64,000 bases of DNA from NCBI RefSeq assembly GCF_005221325.1, contig NZ_CP039889.1:2182501-2246500 (forward strand), read 5' to 3'. The notes under the pieces were generated by a model. That model did no database searches and was not told the DNA's origin. It was given only the letters and a program-made list of their open reading frames with translations. Positions within the stretch are counted from its first letter, which is position 1; each line of letters begins with the position of its first letter. Source of the DNA: Agrobacterium tumefaciens. Its GTDB lineage: Bacteria; Pseudomonadota; Alphaproteobacteria; Rhizobiales; Rhizobiaceae. Shown in pieces: positions 42,384-51,520 of this stretch. A program made the position numbers and the translations under genes.

Positions 42384-43679
42384 ATGAAACTTTCAGTCAT
42401 TTTCACCCTGGTTACGGTTTTGCCGGCAGCGACGATGGTGGCTCAGGCTGCAGGAAAGAGCAGTGTGCCTGTTCCAAAGGTGCGCGCGACGATCACCGTC
42501 AGCCCGCAGGCTTTACCGGCAACGCGCTTGCCTTCGCTTGAAGCGGCAAAAAAGCTTCCTGTCGCCAGACAGCTGGAAATCGCGACGGCCGCCCTGAATG
42601 AAACCCGCCGCGATCTTCGTAACCCTGACCTCGGTTTTTCCCTTCTGATATCGGCGGCCCCCAGGAGCCGCGAGGCGGTGCGCCTGCTGGCCAAGGGGAT
42701 CGTCAATAACGATTATTCGTTTGGCGCTAATACCGGCAAGGTCATGAACCTGCTGGCGAAGGAGGCCATGCGCGGGTCTTCCAGCTGCGTCATCGCCTGG
42801 GCGCGCATGCAGCTCGGCATCGATGTTCCCAAAAACGATGCCCTTGCCTACAAATGGTACAGGTGGGCAGCGCTGGTGGGCAATCTCCGCGGCATTGAGG
42901 AGACCTCGCTTGCCTTGCTGGAAGGGCGCGGCGTCACCCGGGATGTGAACGAAGCGATTGCCTTGCTGGACAAGTTGCAGCCGGCGCGGCGCGGAGCCCG
43001 TTATGTCGAAACCGCGTCCCTGCTCATGCAAGGCGCCGACCCGGACGCAACGGCACGCGCCGAGAAGCTCCTGCTCTCGGCGATCGATCTCTCACCCGAG
43101 CGAAGCCTTTCCGCTGCCACGAAACTTTCCGACGGGCGGTTCAGCGCGGCGGCACGGGAAAAGGCGCAGGCAGTCATCGCCGCCGCGCCGAAGGGCGGCC
43201 CTATTTCAGAGGAAGGCAAGATCGCCCGCGCTTTGTGGAACAGCAACGACCCGGCTGAAATCCGCAAGGGTGTGGACATGTTTGCCGAGGCCGCCAGGGC
43301 GGGCGACGAAAAAGCCGTGCCTTTCCTGGCCAAGGCATTGAACCGTTCTGGCGTGCCGGCGACCATGCATGACCGGATTTTGCAGATTCTCGAACCCTAT
43401 GCCGACCGGGGGGATATGGAGGCCATCCGTGCGGTCTCCGAGGCCTATTTCGTGGGGCGCGGTACGAGCCGGTCGTTCGAAAAGGCAGCCGCCTATCGAA
43501 AACTGGCTGCAACGCAGGGGGATAGCGAGGCGCAATACCTGCTTGGTCTGATGTATGCGCAGGCGACCGGCGTCGTCAAGGATATCGGACAGGCCAAATA
43601 TTGGCTGACCCAATCGGCCGACGGCGGCTACCTTTTGGCGCGATCCGCGCTTATTTCGCTAGACGGCATGGCGAGGTAG
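42384..43679 (+). CDS. Sel1-repeat periplasmic protein
   Basis: Protein of 431 aa from the ATG at 42384. Signal peptide: LSVIFTLVTVLPAATMVAQA. Sel1-like repeats include SSCVIAWARMQLGIDVPKND, ALAYKWYRWAALVGN and AQYLLGLMYAQATGVVKDIG. This is the length closest to AlgK of the three Sel1 proteins, but the lipobox is missing. It ends the first alginate operon; its stop lies 21 bp from the stop of the convergent lyase gene. Confidence 0.8.
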   Translation: MKLSVIFTLVTVLPAATMVAQAAGKSSVPVPKVRATITVSPQALPATRLPSLEAAKKLPVARQLEIATAALNETRRDLRNPDLGFSLLISAAPRSREAVRLLAKGIVNNDYSFGANTGKVMNLLAKEAMRGSSSCVIAWARMQLGIDVPKNDALAYKWYRWAALVGNLRGIEETSLALLEGRGVTRDVNEAIALLDKLQPARRGARYVETASLLMQGADPDATARAEKLLLSAIDLSPERSLSAATKLSDGRFSAAAREKAQAVIAAAPKGGPISEEGKIARALWNSNDPAEIRKGVDMFAEAARAGDEKAVPFLAKALNRSGVPATMHDRILQILEPYADRGDMEAIRAVSEAYFVGRGTSRSFEKAAAYRKLAATQGDSEAQYLLGLMYAQATGVVKDIGQAKYWLTQSADGGYLLARSALISLDGMAR

Positions 43680-43700
43680 ATGATGATGGTGTTGCCGGTG

Positions 43701-44738
43701 TCATCCCTGTTGGAGGTCGCGTTTAAGCGTATCCAGCCTCAGATGGGCGGGGTAGCTGTCTTCACGCGGCGGCTTGATTTGCTGTTTCATGGTCGCCGCC
43801 TCGAACAGCGTGGCGTCATCAACACCCCTCAACGCGGCTTTGGCCAGTCTTTCGAGAGATCCGGAGCAAATGTCATCGAGTGGTTGACCGATCTTGCGGA
43901 ACGTGACGAATGTGCCAGCCAGCGGACGAAAAGCATAGAGATGGTAGTTGCGCGCAAGCGCTCCCCTTTGCATTTCAAGCGGCAAAGTGCCGTCTTCCGT
44001 GACCTGGCACACGCCTATCCGGTAAGACTGGCGGGCCCAGTCGATCTTTTTTTGGTCTCCCGTCAGGCTCCCGACTGTGGCAAGGGCAAGTGCTGCCCAA
44101 TAGCGGTGGTTGTTGCGGGCGCTCCTGGGGCCGGCCTCGACGTCGAAAAACACCATGGTATCGTCTGCCATGATGTTCAGCCAATCCGTTATGGATTTCT
44201 GTCTGTCGAGATCGCCTGCAACACCCCAAGCGGCGACAAGACCGGATATTTCTGCAAGCACGCGAGCGCGGGTCAGTTTGGCGTCGGGCGTCGCAGCGTC
44301 GATCAGGGCGCGGGAGGTGGCCCATTGATGAAGGACACGCATGGCGCATTCAGCTCCAAAGCGCGTCTCAATGTTTTCCAGCTCACGAATAGAACGCCAG
44401 ATCGGCTTGAAAACGGCGATATGGGAAGCGTCCTGCCGCTCGCTCTCCATCGCATCTCGCGGAAGATATTTCGAGCTTGTGGCAATTTTTTGCGGCGGTG
44501 TTTCGATTTGGGAAGCCGCCACGCCGCAACTCATGCCCGTTTCCTTCTTGCCGTTCGAGATCGTTGCGCTGCCGGATCTTTCCAGTTTCACCTGAACGGT
44601 GGGCGTGCGTACAGACGAGGTGTCCGGTTTGAGGATTTGATGTGCGGCTTTACTTGAGCCTGAATCGTTGCCGACGCCCAGCATAGGCAAGCTGAACAGA
44701 AAGGAGGCGGAAAAGGCAATCAACGCAAAACGCAACAT
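43701..44738 (-). CDS. Second AlgL-like alginate lyase (PL5)
   Basis: Protein of 345 aa with a signal peptide (LIAFSASFLFSLPMLG) and a low-complexity linker of ~50 residues before the catalytic domain. The PL5 catalytic set is complete: Asn210-His211 in ARNNHRYWAAL, Arg258 in LPLEMQRGALA and Tyr265-His266 in RNYHLYAFRPL. It is intact, unlike the algL at 33261, and oriented against the operon, so it is separately expressed from the 552-bp gap. It could replace the frameshifted lyase in clearing periplasmic alginate or serve in polymer release. Confidence 0.88.
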   Translation of the reverse strand: MLRFALIAFSASFLFSLPMLGVGNDSGSSKAAHQILKPDTSSVRTPTVQVKLERSGSATISNGKKETGMSCGVAASQIETPPQKIATSSKYLPRDAMESERQDASHIAVFKPIWRSIRELENIETRFGAECAMRVLHQWATSRALIDAATPDAKLTRARVLAEISGLVAAWGVAGDLDRQKSITDWLNIMADDTMVFFDVEAGPRSARNNHRYWAALALATVGSLTGDQKKIDWARQSYRIGVCQVTEDGTLPLEMQRGALARNYHLYAFRPLAGTFVTFRKIGQPLDDICSGSLERLAKAALRGVDDATLFEAATMKQQIKPPREDSYPAHLRLDTLKRDLQQG

Positions 44739-45290
44739 GGTTCACTTCCCGACAAGGAAAGCGGCCATTGAAGCAGATTCAAGGAAACGTCCGGTTAATG
44801 AGGCGGATTGATTGACGCGCCTAAGCAACGGGCGGGTAAATAGTTGCGAATATTATGGAATTTCGGATTTATTTTGTATTCTTCGTTAAATATTTGTTGA
44901 CTGCTTTGTATATTCATATTTAATGTTTTTGTAATTAATAGCGGAGCCGGCAAGCTCGTATCATTCTTTGTGAACCGTCGGTTTTGCCTTCATATATGTT
45001 TATTTGAAATTTTGCCAATTTGGCTGTTTCAATGATGTACACATTTTTGTGCAGTCATATGAATACGTTGTCATGTTTTGTTAGATTTGTGCTGTTTGCT
45101 CATTTGCTTTCGGCGAAGCACTTTTGCGATAAAATATAAGTTTTATGTTGCCAGCGGATTCTGCCGAGCCTGGTCCTGCATTGCTTTTGATCGCCTCATT
45201 CCTGCTCGGTCCGGTGGCGCGTGTATTCTGAATTTTCAGATTTTTCTCATGGTTATTTAAGTATTTCCTTAGTTGCTTTCAGGGGTTCAC
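44739..45290. other. 552-bp AT-rich divergent region: algL2 and algD promoters and long algD leader
   Basis: No gene recognised. It is much richer in A+T than flanking genes and contains the algD promoter-like element at 44897-44925, which would give a leader of about 360 nt before the algD ATG. ATATGAAT at 45057-45064 is the reverse complement of the ATTCATAT box in that element. The leader may have regulatory structure; none was resolved by eye. Confidence 0.4.
44897..44925 (+). promoter_or_regulatory. Promoter-like element before algD
   Basis: TTGACT (44897-44902), nine bases, ATTCATAT (44912-44919), then TTAATG (44920-44925). Spacing and the ATTCATAT box are identical to the element before algI at 23762-23790, pointing to a shared promoter class or regulator. 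Confidence 0.5.
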
Positions 45291-46631
45291 ATGACCAAAA
45301 TTGATATTAACGTCAGTGCAATGGGTCTCAGGGTCAGTGTTTTCGGGGCCGGTTATGTCGGCTGCGTGTCAGCCGCCTGTCTGAGCAACGACGGTTTCCG
45401 TGTCGTGGCGGTCGATCCGGATAGTTTCAAGGTTTCGTGCCTTGCCCGTGGCGAAGCGCCGATCATTGAACCTGACCTTGCCGAGTTTCTGGAAAAAGCC
45501 AACCTCAACGGCATGCTGACCGCGACAACCTCGGCGGATGAAGCGGTCGAAATGACGAATGTGTCGCTCTGCTGCGTGGGTACGCCCAGCCTTCTCGACG
45601 GCACACTCAATACCGACTACGTGCGTCAGGTCTCTTTTGAGATCGGCAGAGCCTTGCGCAATAAGAGCGAATTCCACGTTGTCGTCATGCGTTCCACTAT
45701 CCTGCCCGGCACGATGGAGGAGGTTGTCATACCGGCACTCGAGGAGGCGTCCGGGAAAATCGCCGGAGTGGATTTCGGCGTCGCCTATTATCCCGAATTC
45801 CTGCGCGAGAGCTCGGCGATTGCGGACTACTACCGGCCAGGCGCCATCGTTTTCGGTCAGTATGGCGATGATACGCGCTCGATCGACGTTCTTAAGGCAA
45901 TGGTCGCCCATATTAGCGTCGTTCCACATGTTATTCCGCTGCGGAGCGCCGAGATCGTCAAATATGTCAACAATTGCTGGCATGCGGTAAAAATCAGCTT
46001 TGCCAACGAGATTGGCAATCTCTGCAAGGCCAAGGGCATCGACAGCCATGTGGTCATGGATGTCGTGTGCGCGGATACCCGGCTGAATATTTCCAAGGCC
46101 TACATGAAACCGGGTTTTGCTTACGGCGGCTCGTGCCTTCCCAAGGATCTGCGGGCTCTGTCCGGCTTCGGACGGCGAATGAACGTTGCGACACCGATGC
46201 TTGACGCCGCAAAGGCGGCAAACCTGGTGCAGATCGATCGCGCGAAACAGCTCATCTCCGATGCGCGCAAGGATCGCATCGGCTTCATCGGCATTACGTT
46301 CAAGACCGACACCGATGATATGCGCGAAAGCCCGATGCTGAGCCTTGTGGAGAATTTTATCGGCAACGGCAAAGAAGTGTCGATCTTCGATCCAAACGTT
46401 GTGAGGGATGAAAGCGAAGGCCGAACCTATCTGCGCCATATTGCGCCACGGGTCCGGCCGTCGATCAACGATGTCATCGACAACGCTGATATTCTGGTGG
46501 TCGGCCACAAATATGCGGGTCTGACCGGGGCGATCGAAGCGGCCGGCAGACCGCTTGTGGTGGTGGATCTTGCGCGCGTGGAGGTGCCCAATCGCAGCGG
46601 TCACATTGTCTATCACGGACTTTGCTGGTGA
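45291..46631 (+). CDS. algD: GDP-mannose 6-dehydrogenase AlgD
   Basis: Protein of 446 aa, start ATG 45291 with an AGGGG site. NAD-binding motif VFGAGYVGCVSAACLS, then CCVGTPS, NPEFLREST-like YYPEFLRESSA, FANEIGNLCKAKGID and the catalytic Cys282 in FAYGGSCLPKDLRAL. The KTDTDDMRESPM block and the final HGLCW resemble Pseudomonas AlgD more than UDP-glucose dehydrogenases. It makes GDP-mannuronic acid, the committed precursor of alginate. It is the first gene of the second unit, with algA 63 bp downstream. Confidence 0.93.
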   Translation: MTKIDINVSAMGLRVSVFGAGYVGCVSAACLSNDGFRVVAVDPDSFKVSCLARGEAPIIEPDLAEFLEKANLNGMLTATTSADEAVEMTNVSLCCVGTPSLLDGTLNTDYVRQVSFEIGRALRNKSEFHVVVMRSTILPGTMEEVVIPALEEASGKIAGVDFGVAYYPEFLRESSAIADYYRPGAIVFGQYGDDTRSIDVLKAMVAHISVVPHVIPLRSAEIVKYVNNCWHAVKISFANEIGNLCKAKGIDSHVVMDVVCADTRLNISKAYMKPGFAYGGSCLPKDLRALSGFGRRMNVATPMLDAAKAANLVQIDRAKQLISDARKDRIGFIGITFKTDTDDMRESPMLSLVENFIGNGKEVSIFDPNVVRDESEGRTYLRHIAPRVRPSINDVIDNADILVVGHKYAGLTGAIEAAGRPLVVVDLARVEVPNRSGHIVYHGLCW

Positions 46632-46694
46632 GTTGGCGACAGCGCGGGCCGATTTTTTGCGAAAATATATTTTATGGTTTTGCGAGGGTTTCAT

Positions 46695-48290
46695 ATGCGT
46701 CAGGATTTGACCGCTGTTGCAGGCGAGAACACCCGGATCGTTCCCGCCATCATGATCGGTGGGTCCGGAACCCGGCTCTGGCCGCTGTCCCGCTCGAACA
46801 AACCGAAGCAGTTTCTCACGCTGGGTGGCGACGGGCATGACAGCTTTTTCCAGCAGGCGCTGCGCCGTTTTGCTGTACCCGGATATAGTCTGCCATGGCT
46901 GATGTGTGCACGCGACACATTGGTTCATGCGGAAGAACAGGTCGCCAGCGGCGGATTTTCCGTCGACGGACTTATTGTTGAACCATCGATGCAGGGAACG
47001 GCCGCGGCGATTGCCGCGCTGACCGTCACCATCTCGCGCATCGATGCAGCGGGAAGCAACGCCGTTCTTCTCGTCGCCCCTTCGGATCATATCATTGCGG
47101 AACCCGAAATCTTCAACAGGATCGTCGCGGACGCTCTGCCGATTGCACGTTTCGCCGACCGTATCGTCACCTTCGGTATCAGTCCCGAGCATCCTGAAAC
47201 CGGCTTTGGTTATATCCGCCCGGGCGATGCAATCGAAATAGACGGTGAGGTCAGGGGATACGCCATCGGCGCCGGCGATTTTCTGGAAAAACCATCGCTT
47301 GAAAATGCGAAGCGTTACGTGGAGGAGGGTTTTTGCTGGAACGCCGGCATCTTCATGTTCCGGGCCGGCGTCATGCTGGAAGAACTGGCGCGTCACGCGC
47401 CGGAAACCCTGCAGGCTGCGGAAGAGGCGTTTGAAAATGCCGCCATCGACATGTTCGATGACATACACGCGATCATGCTGGAAGCTTCGGCGTTTGGGGC
47501 TTCGCCACCAGATGTTCCCATCGACACGGCGATCATGGAACGCACGTCGCGCGGTGCGGTGGTGCGCTGCGAGGGCATCGGCTGGTCTGACATCGGCTCT
47601 CTTTCGGCCCTGCATGAGATCGCCCGCAACAAGGATGCCAACGGCAACGCCCTTTCCGGGCCGGTGCTGTCGATCGGCTCCAGCAACACCCTTGCTTATG
47701 CGCGCGGTGGCAGAAAGGTCGTCCTGATCGGGCTTGAAGACATGATCGTGATTGATGACGGCGATGCCATCCTTGTTACGAAAATGTCGCTGGCGCAGAA
47801 GGTCAAGGATGCCGTCAATCTTCTTAAGCAGAACGAGATGCCGGAATCGCGCGCCACGCGAGAACAACTATATGGCTGGGGAAAGGTCCGGCTGCTCAGC
47901 GATGAGGGCGACCTGACGGTATTCACGGTGACGTTGCGCAGCAACGCGACGATAGCGCTGCGCATTCCCGATGGTTATTGGGAGAACTGGGCGGTATCCT
48001 CCGGCAAGATCGACATCATCCTCAGTGGCTTCGTTCGCCATCTGGTGCCGATGGCCAGCCTTTCGCCGACAGAAGGCGAGATTTTGTCGCTTTATAACGG
48101 CGCGGCCAGGGAAACCACCATCGTCGTCACCCGGCAGCGCAGTTCCGGGCGGAATTTGGCCATCGCGCCGCAGAGTTTTACCGCAGACACGGTTCTCGAC
48201 CTCATCCCCGTCGAGGCCGATGTGTCAGCCTTCGATCTCAACATGGTGCCGGAAAGCACCCTCCATGACGAGCCCCATCCCGCCAATTGA
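46695..48290 (+). CDS. algA: AlgA-type GDP-mannose pyrophosphorylase with degenerate isomerase domain
   Basis: Protein of 531 aa (AlgA about 480). The nucleotidyltransferase half is intact: MIGGSGTRLWPLSRSNKPKQ, LVAPSDHII, GFGYIRPGDAI, DFLEKPSLENA, CWNAGIFMFRAGVM and GIGWSDIGS. In the C-terminal cupin half the metal-binding block expected as QMHHHR-E-W is replaced at about residues 416-436 by ATIALRIPDGYWENWAV, without the histidines. So phosphomannose isomerase activity is probably lost and mannose-6-phosphate must come from another enzyme. An unusual ~45-residue C-terminal extension follows. GDP-mannose would feed AlgD, encoded just upstream. Confidence 0.88.
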   Translation: MRQDLTAVAGENTRIVPAIMIGGSGTRLWPLSRSNKPKQFLTLGGDGHDSFFQQALRRFAVPGYSLPWLMCARDTLVHAEEQVASGGFSVDGLIVEPSMQGTAAAIAALTVTISRIDAAGSNAVLLVAPSDHIIAEPEIFNRIVADALPIARFADRIVTFGISPEHPETGFGYIRPGDAIEIDGEVRGYAIGAGDFLEKPSLENAKRYVEEGFCWNAGIFMFRAGVMLEELARHAPETLQAAEEAFENAAIDMFDDIHAIMLEASAFGASPPDVPIDTAIMERTSRGAVVRCEGIGWSDIGSLSALHEIARNKDANGNALSGPVLSIGSSNTLAYARGGRKVVLIGLEDMIVIDDGDAILVTKMSLAQKVKDAVNLLKQNEMPESRATREQLYGWGKVRLLSDEGDLTVFTVTLRSNATIALRIPDGYWENWAVSSGKIDIILSGFVRHLVPMASLSPTEGEILSLYNGAARETTIVVTRQRSSGRNLAIAPQSFTADTVLDLIPVEADVSAFDLNMVPESTLHDEPHPAN

Positions 48291-48350
48291 CGAGGCTTTG
48301 CGGCACGCCGGGTAACGCGGATTTTGTGCAATAATAACAGCAGCAGGCGA

Positions 48351-50129
48351 ATGAGTATGCCGAAAGACGGCGCGTTTGATCGTGAAACGGGTGGGGGAAT
48401 CGCCCGCGCCTCGCTCCTGCATCAGGCTTTTGCCCGGTGCAGGGGCGGGCTTGCCGTCGTTGCCGTCGTCAGCGGTTTCATCAATCTGCTATATCTGACG
48501 AGCCCGTTTTTCATGTTGCAGGTCTATGACCGCATCATCCCAAGCGGCAGCATCGGCTCGCTCATTGCACTGTGTCTGCTGGCGGGCATGCTGTTCGTCT
48601 GTCAGGGCGCGTTTGAAATCGTCAGAAGTCGCATGTTGTCACGTCTCGCCGCCTTGTTCGAAGTCACTCTCGATCGGGTCCTTTATCGGCGATCGCTGCT
48701 GCTGTGCGGCAGACAAGCACTCGTCTCGACAAGTGACGATCTCGACATGGTGCGCGGTTTTCTCTCCGGGCCGGGGCCATCGGCGCTTTTTGATCTTCCC
48801 TGGCTGCCCGTCTATCTGGCGATCTGTTTTCTGCTTCATCCCGTCATTGGTTTCGTGGCGCTGGCAGGCGTGCTGGTCTTGATGGTTTTAACCGCACTTG
48901 CACATTTCAGCCTACAGCAATCTCAACGCGATCTCGCGGTGCTGACCGCAAACCGCAGGGGCTTTTCAGATTCCGTCAGGCTGAATTTCGGGACGCTGAG
49001 GGCCATGGGCATGACTGGCGATGTGGCGGAAAGGTGGGCCGCCCATAATGCGGCATTCCGGCTGTTCGGCACCCGTCATGCCGATGTGGCCAATACTTAC
49101 GCGACACTGACGAAAATTCTCCGGCTTGCCCTGCAATCTGCCGTTTTGGCGGTTGGAGCCGTTCTTGTCATAAGGGGGGATGCGTCCGGCGGTATCATTC
49201 TGGCGTCCTCGATTTTGACGTCGCGGGCGCTTGCGCCGGTTGAGGCGGCTATTGTCCACTGGCGGAGTTTTGCCGCAGCAAGACATAGCTGGCTCCGCCT
49301 CGAGGCTATCGTTGCGGCAGAGACGGACCGGGAAATCCTGTCGGAGTTACCGCTGCCATCCCGCAACATTACGGTCGAGGCCATGGCGGGAGGTCCGCCG
49401 GAAACCCAAAAACCCATCATATCGGAGATCGGGTTTTCGCTGGAGGCGGGAACGGTTCTCGGAGTGATCGGACATAGCGGATCCGGCAAGACGGTGCTTG
49501 CCCGTTTACTTCTGGGTATCTGGCCCGTCAGTTCCGGCACGCTGCGTTTCGACGGAGCGACGATGGACCAGTGGCACGTTGATCGGCTTGGCAGCCATAT
49601 GGGTTACCTTCCGCAGGAGGTGGGGCTGTTTGGAGGAACCATCGCCCAGAATATTGCCCGGTTTCGCAAGAACATTCCCTCTGCGGAAGTCATTGCTGCA
49701 GCGAAAACGGCCGGCGTGCACGATCTGATTTTGCAATTGCCGGATGGCTACGACACCCTGATCGATCCCCAGTTTCCGATACTCTCGGCCGGTCAGCGGC
49801 AGCGTATCGCTCTGGCGCGTGCGCTTTACGGCCAACCATTCCTTGTCGTTCTCGATGAGCCGAACGCCAATCTCGACGCTGAGGGGGAAGAGGCTTTGTC
49901 TCGCGCCATCGACAGCATCAAGATGCGCGGAGGCATTGCAGTCGTCATCACCCATAGACCCGGTATTCTTGCTCAAGCGGACGAGATTCTGGTCTTGAAA
50001 GAGGGCAAGATGGCAGCCTTCGGCCCGCGTGAGGCGATCATGGGGCAGGTCCTTCGCAAACCGGTTGCGCGCTCTGCAAAGATCCTGAAGGTTGTCGGGG
50101 CAACCGGAAAGCTGGAGGTGTCGCGATGA
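48351..50129 (+). CDS. Type I secretion ABC exporter (PrtD/AprD type)
   Basis: Protein of about 592 aa from the ATG at 48351. The N-terminal half has six hydrophobic segments (for example FINLLYLTSPFFMLQVYDRI, LCLLAGMLFVCQGAFEIV). The ATPase half has Walker A GHSGSGKT, signature LSAGQRQRIALARAL and Walker B FLVVLDEPNANLD. There is no N-terminal peptidase domain, as in the PrtD/AprD/LipB class that exports RTX proteins with uncleaved C-terminal signals. The adaptor overlaps its stop by 4 bp and an RTX substrate follows. An outer-membrane TolC partner is not encoded here. Confidence 0.9.
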   Translation: MSMPKDGAFDRETGGGIARASLLHQAFARCRGGLAVVAVVSGFINLLYLTSPFFMLQVYDRIIPSGSIGSLIALCLLAGMLFVCQGAFEIVRSRMLSRLAALFEVTLDRVLYRRSLLLCGRQALVSTSDDLDMVRGFLSGPGPSALFDLPWLPVYLAICFLLHPVIGFVALAGVLVLMVLTALAHFSLQQSQRDLAVLTANRRGFSDSVRLNFGTLRAMGMTGDVAERWAAHNAAFRLFGTRHADVANTYATLTKILRLALQSAVLAVGAVLVIRGDASGGIILASSILTSRALAPVEAAIVHWRSFAAARHSWLRLEAIVAAETDREILSELPLPSRNITVEAMAGGPPETQKPIISEIGFSLEAGTVLGVIGHSGSGKTVLARLLLGIWPVSSGTLRFDGATMDQWHVDRLGSHMGYLPQEVGLFGGTIAQNIARFRKNIPSAEVIAAAKTAGVHDLILQLPDGYDTLIDPQFPILSAGQRQRIALARALYGQPFLVVLDEPNANLDAEGEEALSRAIDSIKMRGGIAVVITHRPGILAQADEILVLKEGKMAAFGPREAIMGQVLRKPVARSAKILKVVGATGKLEVSR

Positions 50130-51439
50130 GCGATGAGCTTTCTATCGCCTTCTGGCGCCGTTCACTCCGGCGACATATCGCGGTTGTTATCGGACTGGGG
50201 CTTGCCCTGTTCGGCGGTGTTGGCGGCTGGGCGGCCACGACGAAGCTGGCGGGAGCCGTCAGCGGTCAGGGCTTCATCGTCATCGAAAACGACGTCAAGA
50301 AAATACAGCATCTCAGCGGCGGCACGGTGTCCGAACTTTTGGTGCAAGAGGGCAGTGAGGTTGCGGCCGGCGATGTTTTGTTGCGTCTCAGCCGAACGAC
50401 TGTCGAAGCCAATCTGGCAATTGTCGAGAATGCGCTGGTGCAGTCTCTGGTACGCGCTGCGCGCCTCAGAGCGGAGCTTGCCGGCACAAGAACGTTCGAG
50501 GCGGATTTTCTGGGAGAGAAGCGGCTGACCAGGCCTGCCTATGGCCAGCTCGTTGCATTGGAGCAGAACCTTCTCGAAACACGGCGAGACGGCATTGAAG
50601 GCATGAAGCGCCAGCTCGCCGAACGCAAGGGCCAGCTTGCAAATGAGATCGAGGGCGAAAACGTCCAGATCGAGGCGGTTAAAGCGTCGATTGCGGCGGT
50701 TGATGAGGAGTTTGCCTCTGTCGACGGATTGTACCGGCAACAGCTTGTCACGCTGCAGCGCCTGACGTCGCTCAAACAGCGTCGCGCCGAGTTGCAGGGC
50801 AATCTGGGTGAACGACTGGCATCGAGAGCGCAGGCCGAGGGGCGCATCAGCGAAGTGGAACTACAAATTCTTCAGCTCGATGAAAACCGCCGTGGAGAAA
50901 ATGCCAAGGAGTTGGCGGAGACCGAAGCGAAGATCACCGAAATGGAAGCGCGACGTGTCGATGTGACAGAACAGTTTGGCCGATTGGACATCCGTTCTCC
51001 CGTCAGCGGTCGTATTTTCGAACTGCAGCTTCACACCGTCGGCGGCATCGTTCAGCCAGGGGAGACGTTGATGCTGGTCGCGCCGCGTGGCGATGGCCTG
51101 ATAGTGGAGGCGAAAATCTCGCCGCGCAATATCGATCAGGTGACGCCAGGTCAAAGGGCACAGGTGCACTTTAGCGCTTTCGACCGCACGACGACACCGA
51201 TGGTGGTGGGCGAGGTTGTCTCCATTTCGCCGGATGTGCTGACCGATCAAAGAACCGGACAGCCGTTTTACGCGGTGCGGATCAGGCCTGAGACAGAGAG
51301 CCTGGAAGGGTTGGGAGGCCTGAAACTCTATCCGGGAATGCCAACGGATGTGTTGATGCCGGCGGCGGAGCGGCGCGTGATCTCCTATCTTGTCAAGCCG
51401 CTGACGGATCAGCTCAATCATGTTTTCAGGGAGGACTGA
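50126..51439 (+). CDS. Type I secretion membrane-fusion adaptor (PrtE/HlyD type)
   Basis: Protein of 437 aa. A membrane segment is near residues 14-38 (IAVVIGLGLALFGGVGGWAATT), then the lipoyl-type barrel half FIVIENDVKKIQHLSGGTVSELLVQEGSEVAAGDVLL, a long coiled coil (ESRV-type heptads through ~residues 90-290) and the closing barrel DIRSPVSGRIFELQLHTVGG. The end VEVLMPAAERRVISYLVKPLTDQL pattern is that of the PrtE/LipC group (the window reads TDVLMPAAERRVISYLVKPL). It links the ABC exporter to an outer-membrane channel. Start overlaps the previous gene (ATGA). Confidence 0.92.
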   Translation: MSDELSIAFWRRSLRRHIAVVIGLGLALFGGVGGWAATTKLAGAVSGQGFIVIENDVKKIQHLSGGTVSELLVQEGSEVAAGDVLLRLSRTTVEANLAIVENALVQSLVRAARLRAELAGTRTFEADFLGEKRLTRPAYGQLVALEQNLLETRRDGIEGMKRQLAERKGQLANEIEGENVQIEAVKASIAAVDEEFASVDGLYRQQLVTLQRLTSLKQRRAELQGNLGERLASRAQAEGRISEVELQILQLDENRRGENAKELAETEAKITEMEARRVDVTEQFGRLDIRSPVSGRIFELQLHTVGGIVQPGETLMLVAPRGDGLIVEAKISPRNIDQVTPGQRAQVHFSAFDRTTTPMVVGEVVSISPDVLTDQRTGQPFYAVRIRPETESLEGLGGLKLYPGMPTDVLMPAAERRVISYLVKPLTDQLNHVFRED

Positions 51440-51520
51440 GCCGGGACAAGAGAAATCATTTCCGCCCGGTATCAGACAAGGCAATCAGTTAACGAAAAAG
51501 GCGTTTGCCCGGAGGGGTCC

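Noticed and set aside
45369..47867. 832-codon open frame on the minus strand across algD and algA
   Set aside because: Both plus-strand genes carry complete family motifs; the antisense frame has no recognisable domain and is a GC-bias artefact.
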